Of a stretch of 21,977 nucleotides of DNA, positions 10,897 through 18,472 are shown piece by piece. Source of the stretch: Frisingicoccus sp009929615. Its GTDB lineage: Bacteria; Bacillota; Clostridia; Lachnospirales; Lachnospiraceae. The notes under the pieces were generated by a model. That model was not told where the DNA came from. It was given only the letters and a program-made list of their open reading frames with translations, and ran no database searches. Position 1 is the first letter of the stretch; every line of letters starts with the position of its first letter. The stretch covers positions 1 through 21,977 of the forward strand of contig JAQUXR010000036.1 in assembly GCA_028692275.1 (NCBI GenBank). Direction: 5' to 3'. Both the position numbers and the translations under genes were made by a program.

Positions 10897-13038
10897 TTGG
10901 CGACACAATATCAATTCCCGGAACGCCCGAAAAAAAGAAAAAAGAAGAAACAGGAAAGAAAGTTTGGCACAAGCAATCGAAAGAAACTTGCGATTGTATT
11001 TGGACTTCTCCTCCTGTTTATTTGTGTTTTAATCGGACGTTTATTATATATTAATGTATTGAACAGTGATTCTTATGCAAGAATTGTTATGGCCCAGATG
11101 GATTATGACAGTCAGATTATTCCTTTTAAACGAGGGGATATTGAGGATAGAAATGGAACAGTACTTGCGACCAGTGAGAAAGTCTACAATCTGGTACTGG
11201 ACCCTTATGTTGTATTAAATTCCAATGGTGATTGTGAAGAACCAACAGCAGAAGCCATTCAGGATTATTTTGGCATTGACGAATCTGAAGTTTATAAGGT
11301 ATTAGATGACAGCCCGGACAGCCGGTATGTCGTTATGACAAAGGGACTGGATTATGATACCGTTAAGGAATATCAGGATTTTATGGCTTCGGAAGATGAG
11401 AATGACCAGGCAAAGAGTGGGTTAATAAAGGGAATATGGTTTGAAGAAGAATATTTGAGAAAATACCCTTATGATTCTCTGGCAGCTGCGTTAATCGGAT
11501 TTACGGTTGCGGGTAATGAAGGCACCTGGGGACTTGAAGGCTACTATAATGATATGCTGAATGGAACAAATGGCCGGGAGTATGGATATCTTTCAGAGGA
11601 GTCTGATTTTGAGAGAACCACTGTAGAAGCTGTCAATGGCTATAATGTCGTTTCAACCATTGATTTAAATATCCAGCGAATCGTAGAGAAGTATGTTACA
11701 GACTTAAATAACAATCGAGGCAGTGAAAATACAGGAGTTATCGTAGCTGACCCAAATACAGGTGAGATTCTGGCAATGGCCAGTGCACCAACCTTTAATC
11801 TGAATGCCCCGCGAGATTTGAGTGAGTATTTCACAGAGGATGAAATCGCAGCCATGAGTGATGAAGAGGTTGTAGATTATTATAATAAAGTATGGCGTAA
11901 TTTCTGCGTCAGCGATACCTTTGAGGCTGGTTCCACAGTAAAACCGTTGACGATTGGTGCTGCTTTGGATGAGCATAGTGTGACAACGGAGGACACTTTT
12001 TATTGTGATGGCGGTGAAGACTTATTTGATGGTGCTGTAATGCAGCATATTGCCTGCCATAATGTATATGGTCATGGTGCGACAACGCTTCAGGAAGCAA
12101 TTATGTGGTCCTGTAATGATGCCTTGATGCAGATTGGTACAAAGCTTGGCACTTCTCAGATGCTTAAGTATCATCGGCTCTATGGCTTTGGTCAGGCAAC
12201 AGGAATTGATTTACCTGGTGAAGCCAGTGCGGAAAGCCTGATTTTTAATGAGTCAACAATGGGAAGCTTTGAGTTGGCAACCAGTGCTTTTGGACAGGGC
12301 TTCAACTTAAGCATGGTACAGATGGCAGCAGCATTTTCCTCCATCGTAAATGGTGGTCATTACTATCAGCCGCATGTTGTTAAAGAAATTGTGACAGACA
12401 GCGGAAACGTTGTGAAATCTTTTGATAAAGTACTTGTGAGAAACACCTTGTCTAAGGAAACCTGTGACTGGCTGAAAGAGGCTATGCACCAGACGGTTGC
12501 CGATGATGGCATGAATACGACAGGTACAGCAGCGAGAGTAGATGGTTATACAGTCGGTGGTAAAACAGGTACAGCCGAGAAATTACCTCGTGGTTCCGGG
12601 AAATACGTCGTTTCTTTTATTGGTTTTGCTCCTGTGGAAAATCCACAGGTTGTTGTATATGTTGTTATCGATGAATTGAAAGATAATCAGGAAGATAGTG
12701 GTGCAGCTACAAAGATGGCTGGTGATATTCTGAAAGAGGTTTTACCATATCTGCAGATTTTTCCATCCGACGGAACAGCAATTACAACAGAAGTTACGGA
12801 AACTGATGAAAATGGCGAAACACGGAGCAGCAGCACCTATCAGTGGGGCGCTGTCAATGAAACAAATGCTGATGGAACACCAGTAGAAACAACAGAAACA
12901 GAAAGTGGTTCTTCGGCAGCTTCCGGTACGGAAGACTATGCAAGCCAGTGGACAGATGCTGATGGCGATGGTTATGATGATGTCAGCGGCGAGTACTATT
13001 GGGATGATCTGGCAGAGTACATGGAAGGTGCACAATGA
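10897..13038 (+). CDS. Class B penicillin-binding protein (FtsI/PBP2-type transpeptidase)
   Basis: A 713-residue septal-type D,D-transpeptidase. A basic cytoplasmic tail of about 30 residues (KKRKKKKQER) leads into one transmembrane helix (about 31-50), then a PBP dimerisation domain and the transpeptidase domain. Catalytic motifs are S346-T-V-K349, SCN in WSCNDALMQ and K556-T-G-T. No PASTA domains are present; instead about 85 residues rich in Thr, Ser, Glu and Asp follow, ending with an EF-hand-like D-x-D-G-D-G stretch (687-692). The start is TTG at 10897, preceded by AGGTG 6 nt upstream; no ATG fits. It is the first of two tandem class B PBPs; by position it is the likely vegetative FtsI, with the next one SpoVD-like, but the roles could be reversed. 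Confidence 0.93.
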   Translation: MATQYQFPERPKKRKKKKQERKFGTSNRKKLAIVFGLLLLFICVLIGRLLYINVLNSDSYARIVMAQMDYDSQIIPFKRGDIEDRNGTVLATSEKVYNLVLDPYVVLNSNGDCEEPTAEAIQDYFGIDESEVYKVLDDSPDSRYVVMTKGLDYDTVKEYQDFMASEDENDQAKSGLIKGIWFEEEYLRKYPYDSLAAALIGFTVAGNEGTWGLEGYYNDMLNGTNGREYGYLSEESDFERTTVEAVNGYNVVSTIDLNIQRIVEKYVTDLNNNRGSENTGVIVADPNTGEILAMASAPTFNLNAPRDLSEYFTEDEIAAMSDEEVVDYYNKVWRNFCVSDTFEAGSTVKPLTIGAALDEHSVTTEDTFYCDGGEDLFDGAVMQHIACHNVYGHGATTLQEAIMWSCNDALMQIGTKLGTSQMLKYHRLYGFGQATGIDLPGEASAESLIFNESTMGSFELATSAFGQGFNLSMVQMAAAFSSIVNGGHYYQPHVVKEIVTDSGNVVKSFDKVLVRNTLSKETCDWLKEAMHQTVADDGMNTTGTAARVDGYTVGGKTGTAEKLPRGSGKYVVSFIGFAPVENPQVVVYVVIDELKDNQEDSGAATKMAGDILKEVLPYLQIFPSDGTAITTEVTETDENGETRSSSTYQWGAVNETNADGTPVETTETESGSSAASGTEDYASQWTDADGDGYDDVSGEYYWDDLAEYMEGAQ

Positions 13039-13056
13039 CATAAACGCGGCGGGAGG

Positions 13057-13073
13057 TTAATATAGTATATTAA
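13057..13073. promoter_or_regulatory. Perfect 17-nt palindrome between the PBP genes
   Basis: TTAATATA-G-TATATTAA is a perfect 8-bp inverted repeat around one base. It lies 19 bp before the GTG of the second PBP gene and is flanked by two purine-rich Shine-Dalgarno-like stretches (GGGAGG at 13051 and GGAGTGG at 13082). It could be an operator or a small RNA hairpin affecting translation. Function unknown. Confidence 0.4.
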
Positions 13074-13092
13074 ACGTCCGTGGAGTGGTTTC

Positions 13093-14796
13093 GTGGATAC
13101 AAAAACCTATCAGCGTAAAAAAATAGTTATTGTTTTAGCAGGAATGATATTCCTTTTGGTTGTCCTTCTGGCCAGAATGTGGTACATCATGGTCAACCGT
13201 TCTCAGCATTATAAAGAACGGGCGGATGACCTGCATGAAAGAGAGAGGGTCATCAAAGCGGAACGGGGGATTATTTACGACCGCAATGGTGTTGCCCTGG
13301 CAACAAATAAATCTGTGTGTACGATTTCGGTCATACATAATCAGATTACAGACCCGGAGAGGGTCATACAGGTATTGGCAGAAACTCTGGAGATGGAAGT
13401 CCAAAAAGTCCGTAAACGGGTTGAGAAAGTAAGCTCAATTGAGAAGGTCAGGTCCAATGTTCCTAAAGAAACAGGGGATTTGATTCGAAGTTATAAATTA
13501 GATGGTGTCATGGTGGATGAAGACTATTCCAGATATTACCCTTTTGATGCTCTGGCAGCGAAAACTATAGGATTTACCGGCGGTGAAAATCAGGGGATTA
13601 TTGGGCTGGAAGTCATGTATGACGACTATCTGCAGGGCGATGAGGGACGCATATTGACAGTGACGGATGTGCGGGGCGTTGAAGTGGAAAACAGCGCCGA
13701 AACCAGGGTTGAACCCATAATGGGAGAGAGTCTGTATCTGAGTCTGGATTATAATATTCAATCCTATGTCACCCAGGTAGCAGAAAAGATTCTTAAGCAG
13801 AAACAGGCAAAGAGTGTTTCCGTCATTCTTATGAATCCGCAGAACGGGGAACTTTACGCGATGGTAAATGTTCCGGAATTTAATTTAAATGAACCTTTTG
13901 TTTTAAATATGTCCGGGGAAGCTGCAGTCAATACGCAGGATTTACTGAACCAGATGTGGCGCAACGGCTGCATTAATGACACTTATGAGCCGGGGTCAAC
14001 ATTTAAGATTATTACAGCGACAGCGGCTTTGGAGAAAAAAGTTGTGGCGTTGAATGATACTTTTTCCTGTCCGGGGTTTCGTATTGTGGCAGACCGGCGG
14101 ATAAGATGTCATAAAGCGGGTGGCCATGGTTCAGAGACCTTTACTCAGGGCTTTATGAATTCCTGCAACCCGGTCTTTATGGATGTGGGGGCAAGAGTTG
14201 GCATTGAAGGCCTTTATGAATATTTTGAGAAGCTTGGGCTTTTTGAAAAAACAGGAATAGATCTTCCTGGAGAAGCCGCTTCAATTATGCATAAAATCGA
14301 AAATGTAGGTGAGGTGGAATTAGCTACCATCTCCTTTGGACAGTCTTTTCAGATTACACCACTTCAGCTTTTGCGGGCCGTCAGTGCAGTAATTAACGGC
14401 GGCAATCTGGTGACTCCCCACTTTGGTATGTATACAGTGAATAAAGAGGGGGATAAGCAGACGGTGTTTGAATATCCGGTAAAGGAAGGTGCCATCAGCC
14501 AGGAAACTTCGGAAACGATGAAGGAATTGCTGGGACTGGTCGTATCTGAAGGAACCGGAAAAAATGGTCAGGTAGAGGGCTATTTCGTAGGAGGAAAAAC
14601 GGCTACATCCCAAAAACTGCCTCGGGGTTCGGGCAAATACATTGCCTCTTTTATCGGTTTTTCACCTGTAGAAAATCCCCAGATTATAGGCATCGTTTTA
14701 ATTGATGAGCCGACAGGAACCTATTATGGAGGAACCATTGCAGCTCCGGTAATGAGCGAGATTTATCAGATGGTATTGCCCTATTTATTCCCCTAA
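13093..14796 (+). CDS. Class B penicillin-binding protein (SpoVD/FtsI-type), altered KTG motif
   Basis: A 567-residue transpeptidase with a short cytoplasmic tail, one membrane helix (about 10-30: IVIVLAGMIFLLVVLLARMW), a dimerisation domain and a transpeptidase domain. S302-T-F-K305 and SCN (NSCNPVFMD) are intact, but the third motif reads K502-T503-A504-T505, with alanine where class B PBPs normally have glycine. The following segment QKLPRGSGKY is nearly the same as in the upstream paralog. There is no PASTA domain and no acidic tail. The start is GTG with GGAGTGG about 4 nt upstream. Tandem position after another class B PBP and before mraY fits spoVD, which makes spore cortex, or a second septal PBP. 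The inverted repeat and promoter just after its stop belong to mraY. Confidence 0.92.
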   Translation: MDTKTYQRKKIVIVLAGMIFLLVVLLARMWYIMVNRSQHYKERADDLHERERVIKAERGIIYDRNGVALATNKSVCTISVIHNQITDPERVIQVLAETLEMEVQKVRKRVEKVSSIEKVRSNVPKETGDLIRSYKLDGVMVDEDYSRYYPFDALAAKTIGFTGGENQGIIGLEVMYDDYLQGDEGRILTVTDVRGVEVENSAETRVEPIMGESLYLSLDYNIQSYVTQVAEKILKQKQAKSVSVILMNPQNGELYAMVNVPEFNLNEPFVLNMSGEAAVNTQDLLNQMWRNGCINDTYEPGSTFKIITATAALEKKVVALNDTFSCPGFRIVADRRIRCHKAGGHGSETFTQGFMNSCNPVFMDVGARVGIEGLYEYFEKLGLFEKTGIDLPGEAASIMHKIENVGEVELATISFGQSFQITPLQLLRAVSAVINGGNLVTPHFGMYTVNKEGDKQTVFEYPVKEGAISQETSETMKELLGLVVSEGTGKNGQVEGYFVGGKTATSQKLPRGSGKYIASFIGFSPVENPQIIGIVLIDEPTGTYYGGTIAAPVMSEIYQMVLPYLFP

Positions 14797-14816
14797 AGTC
14801 TTTACATAGCAGACTT
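14796..14816. other. Inverted repeat overlapping the mraY -35 box
   Basis: AAGTCT (14796-14801) and AGACTT (14811-14816) are inverted with a 9-nt centre, extendable to CTAAAGTCT/AGACTTAAG with one mismatch. It begins at the last base of the second PBP stop codon and covers the -35 box of the mraY promoter. With no T-tract after it, it is a better operator than terminator candidate. Confidence 0.45.
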
Positions 14817-14829
14817 AAGGTATTATAAT
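14801..14829 (+). promoter_or_regulatory. Internal sigma-A promoter upstream of mraY
   Basis: TTTACA (14801-14806), a 17-bp spacer and a perfect TATAAT (14824-14829). It would drive mraY-murD-ftsW-murA independently of the MraZ-controlled promoter; the start is near 14836, about 40 nt before the mraY ATG. Confidence 0.85.
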
Positions 14830-14875
14830 TAATATTTTGGACAGAATACAAAAGAATTTAACGAGAGGTGTAATT

Positions 14876-15847
14876 ATGAAATATACGATTGTGTTACCAG
14901 CAATTATAGCATTTGTTATCAGTGCACTGCTGTGCCCTGTCATTATCCCATTTCTTCAGAAGTTGAAATTTGGACAGTTTATCAGAGATGAGGGACCAAA
15001 ATCCCATCAGAAAAAGTCTGGGACACCAACAATGGGCGGTGTAATTTTTATTATCAGCGTCATTGTTACTTCTCTATTTTATATGAAAGATTATCCGGCG
15101 ATTATTCCAGTGGCATTTTCCACACTCGGTTTTGGTATTATCGGATTCATGGATGATTATATTAAGGTTGTTAAGAAAAGAAATTTAGGACTGACACCAT
15201 TACAGAAGATGGCTGGACAGTTTATTGTGACCGGTGTTTTTGTATATTATTTAATGAATTTCACCGATGTAGGTACAGGAATGCTTATTCCTTTTACCGG
15301 TGGTTTTGAAAATGGATTATATATCCATATGCCTTGGTGGCTGTTTATTATTTTTATGTTTATTGTTTTTCTGGGAACTGTCAATGGTACCAACTTTACA
15401 GACGGTCTTGATGGTCTTCTTTCCAGTGTTACCGTGCTGGTGGCAGTATTCCTTACTGTTGTTGCAGCGGGTATTAACAGTGGTTTGTCACCGATTACTG
15501 CAGCGGTTGCAGGAAGTCTCCTGGGATTTTTATTGTTTAATGTTTATCCGGCGAGGGTATTTATGGGTGATACAGGTTCACTGGCTCTTGGTGGATTTGT
15601 TGCGGCAGCAGCGGCTATGATGAATATGCAGTGGTTTATTTTGATTTTTGGACTGGTTTATCTGGTTGAAATCATTTCGGTTATTATTCAGGTAACCTAC
15701 TTTAAAAAAACCGGTGGAAAACGATTCTTTAAAATGGCGCCAATTCATCATCATTTTGAATTGTGTGGATGGCCGGAAACAAAGGTTGTAGCGATTTTCT
15801 CGATTACAACAGCTGTCTTATGTCTTATAGGATTTTTAGCACTTTAA
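14876..15847 (+). CDS. mraY: MraY, phospho-MurNAc-pentapeptide translocase
   Basis: A 323-residue polytopic membrane enzyme of about ten helices that transfers phospho-MurNAc-pentapeptide from UDP to undecaprenyl phosphate, forming lipid I. Signature segments are GPKSHQKKSGTPTMGG near the N terminus, the aspartate-rich GFMDDYIKV, NGTNFTDGLDGL, MGDTGSLALGG and the conserved C-terminal APIHHHFELCGWPE. These carry the catalytic aspartates and histidines known for the family. The frame is open to a TTG at 14837, but GAGAGGTG (14863-14870) lies 5 nt before the ATG at 14876, giving normal family length. It is the first gene after the internal promoter at 14801-14829. Confidence 0.97.
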   Translation: MKYTIVLPAIIAFVISALLCPVIIPFLQKLKFGQFIRDEGPKSHQKKSGTPTMGGVIFIISVIVTSLFYMKDYPAIIPVAFSTLGFGIIGFMDDYIKVVKKRNLGLTPLQKMAGQFIVTGVFVYYLMNFTDVGTGMLIPFTGGFENGLYIHMPWWLFIIFMFIVFLGTVNGTNFTDGLDGLLSSVTVLVAVFLTVVAAGINSGLSPITAAVAGSLLGFLLFNVYPARVFMGDTGSLALGGFVAAAAAMMNMQWFILIFGLVYLVEIISVIIQVTYFKKTGGKRFFKMAPIHHHFELCGWPETKVVAIFSITTAVLCLIGFLAL

Positions 15848-15884
15848 TATAGGAAAATATCAGATAAACGGGAGGGAAATACAT

Positions 15885-17246
15885 ATGGATTTTAAAAATA
15901 AGACTGTGTTGGTTGCAGGCACAGGAATCAGTGGAATCGGTGCGGCCGAACTGCTTATGAAAACAGATGTGGAGTTGATTCTTTATGATGGCAATCGCTC
16001 ACTTACAGCATCATCAATCCAGGCGAAGCTTCCTGAAAGTAAAAATATAAAAATAATTATTGGCGATTTAAGCGATGAAGTGATTCAGACTTTGGACATT
16101 GCGGTTTTAAGTCCCGGTATACCTACGGATGCGGAATTTGTTCTGCGGATGAAAAATGCAGGCGTTCTTATCTGGGGGGAACTTGAATTAGCAGACCAGT
16201 TTGCAAAGGGAACCGTGTTGGCGATTACCGGAACAAATGGCAAGACGACAACAACCACCCTTGTGGGAGAGATTCTTAAAAATTATTATAAAGAAGTTTA
16301 TGTTGTAGGAAATATTGGAACAGCCTATGCGGGTGTGGCCAAAGATACAACAGATGAAGCATACATTGTCGCGGAGACATCCAGCTTTCAGCTGGAAACC
16401 ATAGATGACTTCCATCCAAAGGTCAGTGCTATTTTGAATCTGACACCAGATCATTTGAACCGTCATCACACGATGGAAGGTTACGTGGAAGCTAAAAAGA
16501 ATATTATGAAAAATCAGACAGCAGAGGATTTTGTGATTTTGAATTATGACGATCCTCTGACCAGAGCTATTGGTGAAACCGCAGTTCCACAGGTTATTTA
16601 TTTTTCCAGTACTCAGGTCCTTGAGAAAGGCTATTATTTTGCAGATAGAAAGATTTTTTATTGTGAAGATGGAGAGAAAAAACTGGTGTGCAGTGCCAGT
16701 GGCTTGAAGATTCTAGGTCTCCACAATATGGAGAATATTATGGCGGCAGTGGCTATGGCCAGGTGCGTTGGCGTCCCAATGGATAAAATCCGTGAGACCA
16801 TCACTTCCTTTATGGGTGTTGAACACCGTATTGAATATGTGATGGAAAAACGAGGCGTTGCCTATTACAACGATTCTAAGGGAACCAATCCGGATGCGGC
16901 TATTAAGGCTATTCAGGCAATGGTGCGTCCTACCATTTTAATTGGCGGCGGCTACGATAAAGAAAGTTCCTATGATGAATGGATTGAAGCCTTTGATAAT
17001 AAGGTTCGTTACCTTGTTCTTTTGGGAGCGACAGCGAATAAGATAGCAGAATGTGCCAGACGTCATGGCTATGAGCATATTATTATGACAGAAAGTCTGG
17101 AAGAGGCTGTAAAGGTTTGTGCAGAAAAGGCCGAAAATGGTGATGCTGTATTATTATCACCGGCTTGTGCAAGCTGGGATATGTTTAAAAGTTATGAGCA
17201 GCGGGGAACTCTGTTCAAAGAATATGTAAATAAACTGGCAGACTGA
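15885..17246 (+). CDS. murD: MurD, UDP-MurNAc-L-alanine:D-glutamate ligase
   Basis: A 453-residue cytoplasmic ATP-dependent ligase that adds D-glutamate to UDP-MurNAc-L-Ala. It has the three Mur ligase domains: an N-terminal Rossmann-like UDP-binding domain (VLVAGTGISGIGAAELL), a central ATPase with the P-loop AITGTNGKTTTT and DHLNRHHTMEGYVEAK, and a C-terminal domain starting near VEHRIEYV with NDSKGTNPDA and ending LLSPACASWDMFKSYEQRG. All match MurD rather than MurC/E/F. GGGAGG is 9 nt upstream of the ATG. It is cotranscribed with mraY (37-bp gap) and with ftsW downstream. Confidence 0.97.
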   Translation: MDFKNKTVLVAGTGISGIGAAELLMKTDVELILYDGNRSLTASSIQAKLPESKNIKIIIGDLSDEVIQTLDIAVLSPGIPTDAEFVLRMKNAGVLIWGELELADQFAKGTVLAITGTNGKTTTTTLVGEILKNYYKEVYVVGNIGTAYAGVAKDTTDEAYIVAETSSFQLETIDDFHPKVSAILNLTPDHLNRHHTMEGYVEAKKNIMKNQTAEDFVILNYDDPLTRAIGETAVPQVIYFSSTQVLEKGYYFADRKIFYCEDGEKKLVCSASGLKILGLHNMENIMAAVAMARCVGVPMDKIRETITSFMGVEHRIEYVMEKRGVAYYNDSKGTNPDAAIKAIQAMVRPTILIGGGYDKESSYDEWIEAFDNKVRYLVLLGATANKIAECARRHGYEHIIMTESLEEAVKVCAEKAENGDAVLLSPACASWDMFKSYEQRGTLFKEYVNKLAD

Positions 17247-17273
17247 TATTGAAAAAGATGAGAGGTGTTTGAA

Positions 17274-18410
17274 GTGGCTCGGGAAGCAGCGATAAGCAGC
17301 AAAAAAAAGAATAAAACGAGAATCAAAACAGAAAAATATTTTGATTACAGCCTTTTGTTTATCGTCATCTTTCTGGTTTGCTTTGGACTTGTAATGATTT
17401 ATAGTACCAGTGCCTATAATTCGCAGATTGTCAATGATGGTGATTCTTTCTATTATTTGAAGCGGCAGTGTCTCTTTGCGGTTGTCGGTCTGGGAGGTAT
17501 GTTTTTCGTCAGCAGAATTCCTTATACCTTTTGGAAGAGGCTGAGTCTTCTGGCTTACATAGGAATTAATGGCCTTCTGGCAGTGGTACTTGTTTATGGT
17601 GCGGCCAGTCATGGTCAGAGACGTTGGATTCAGATTGGCCCTATGCAATTTCAGCCATCGGAAGTGGCAAAGGCAGTATTGATTATTTTTCTGGCCCATG
17701 TAGCCAGCGAGTCAGTACGGCGTTTAAAGAGTTGGAAAGGCGTTGTTAAGAGTTTCGCACTGGCATTGCCAATGATCATTCTTGTCACGGTTTCCAACCT
17801 GAGTACAGGTATTATTTTGCTGGGTATTTCTTTTATCATTATTTTTGTAGCCAGCAATCAGTATAAAATATTTGCGGCGGTCGTTGGCGGCGGAATAGGG
17901 TTGATGTTTGTATTCCTTCAGGTTGCGGCCTATCGTATGGACCGTATTGAAGCTTGGCTGAATGTAGAAACTTCGGAATATGGATATCAGACCCGGCAGG
18001 CTCTTTATGCCATAGGTTCGGGTGGTGTTTTTGGTAAAGGATTGGGACGGAGTATTCAGAAACTTTCTTATGTGCCTGAAGCACATAATGATATGATTTT
18101 TTCAATTATATGTGAAGAACTGGGACTCTTCGGTGCAATTGCCATTATTTTGTTATTTATTTTACTGCTGTGGCGTTGTATGATTATAGCAAATAATGCA
18201 CCGGATTTGTATGGTGCCCTTATTGTTGTTGGTGTTATGGCTCAGATTGGCCTTCAGGTTGTTATAAATATCGGCGTTGTTACGAATACCCTGCCAAATA
18301 CAGGAATTCCGCTGCCGTTTATCAGTTACGGAGGTACGTCGGTTGTATTCCTGCTCTGTGAGGTGGGGCTTGTTCTAAGCGTCTCACGGGGTATACAATT
18401 TAAGCGGTAA
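17274..18410 (+). CDS. FtsW/RodA/SpoVE-family peptidoglycan polymerase
   Basis: A 378-residue SEDS glycosyltransferase with about ten membrane helices after a basic N-terminal tail. Family marks include MIYSTSAYNS after the first helix, FQPSEVAKAVLIIFLA, the large loop segment GYQTRQALYAIGSGGVFGKG with EAHNDMIFSIICEELG (region of the catalytic aspartate), and NTGIPLPFISYGGTS near the end. It polymerises lipid II glycan strands with its partner class B PBP. Position in the dcw cluster fits FtsW, or the sporulation paralog SpoVE given the spoVD-like gene nearby; these cannot be separated by eye. AGAGGTG (17261-17267) is 6 nt before the GTG at 17274, which is preferred over the GTG at 17265 that lies inside the ribosome site. 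Confidence 0.94.
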   Translation: MAREAAISSKKKNKTRIKTEKYFDYSLLFIVIFLVCFGLVMIYSTSAYNSQIVNDGDSFYYLKRQCLFAVVGLGGMFFVSRIPYTFWKRLSLLAYIGINGLLAVVLVYGAASHGQRRWIQIGPMQFQPSEVAKAVLIIFLAHVASESVRRLKSWKGVVKSFALALPMIILVTVSNLSTGIILLGISFIIIFVASNQYKIFAAVVGGGIGLMFVFLQVAAYRMDRIEAWLNVETSEYGYQTRQALYAIGSGGVFGKGLGRSIQKLSYVPEAHNDMIFSIICEELGLFGAIAIILLFILLLWRCMIIANNAPDLYGALIVVGVMAQIGLQVVINIGVVTNTLPNTGIPLPFISYGGTSVVFLLCEVGLVLSVSRGIQFKR

Positions 18411-18472
18411 CAGGAACATTTTCAAAACTCCTGCATAGAATATCTTATAGTCTTTGTTCGGAGGTAATAGAT

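Noticed and set aside
14837..14875. TTG start extending MraY by 13 residues
   Set aside because: The TTG lies at the predicted transcription start and has no ribosome site; the ATG at 14876 has both a good site and the family length.
18411..18433. Hairpin CAGGA/TCCTG between ftsW and murA
   Set aside because: It has a 5-bp stem, a 13-nt loop and no T-tract; it is not distinguishable from chance.
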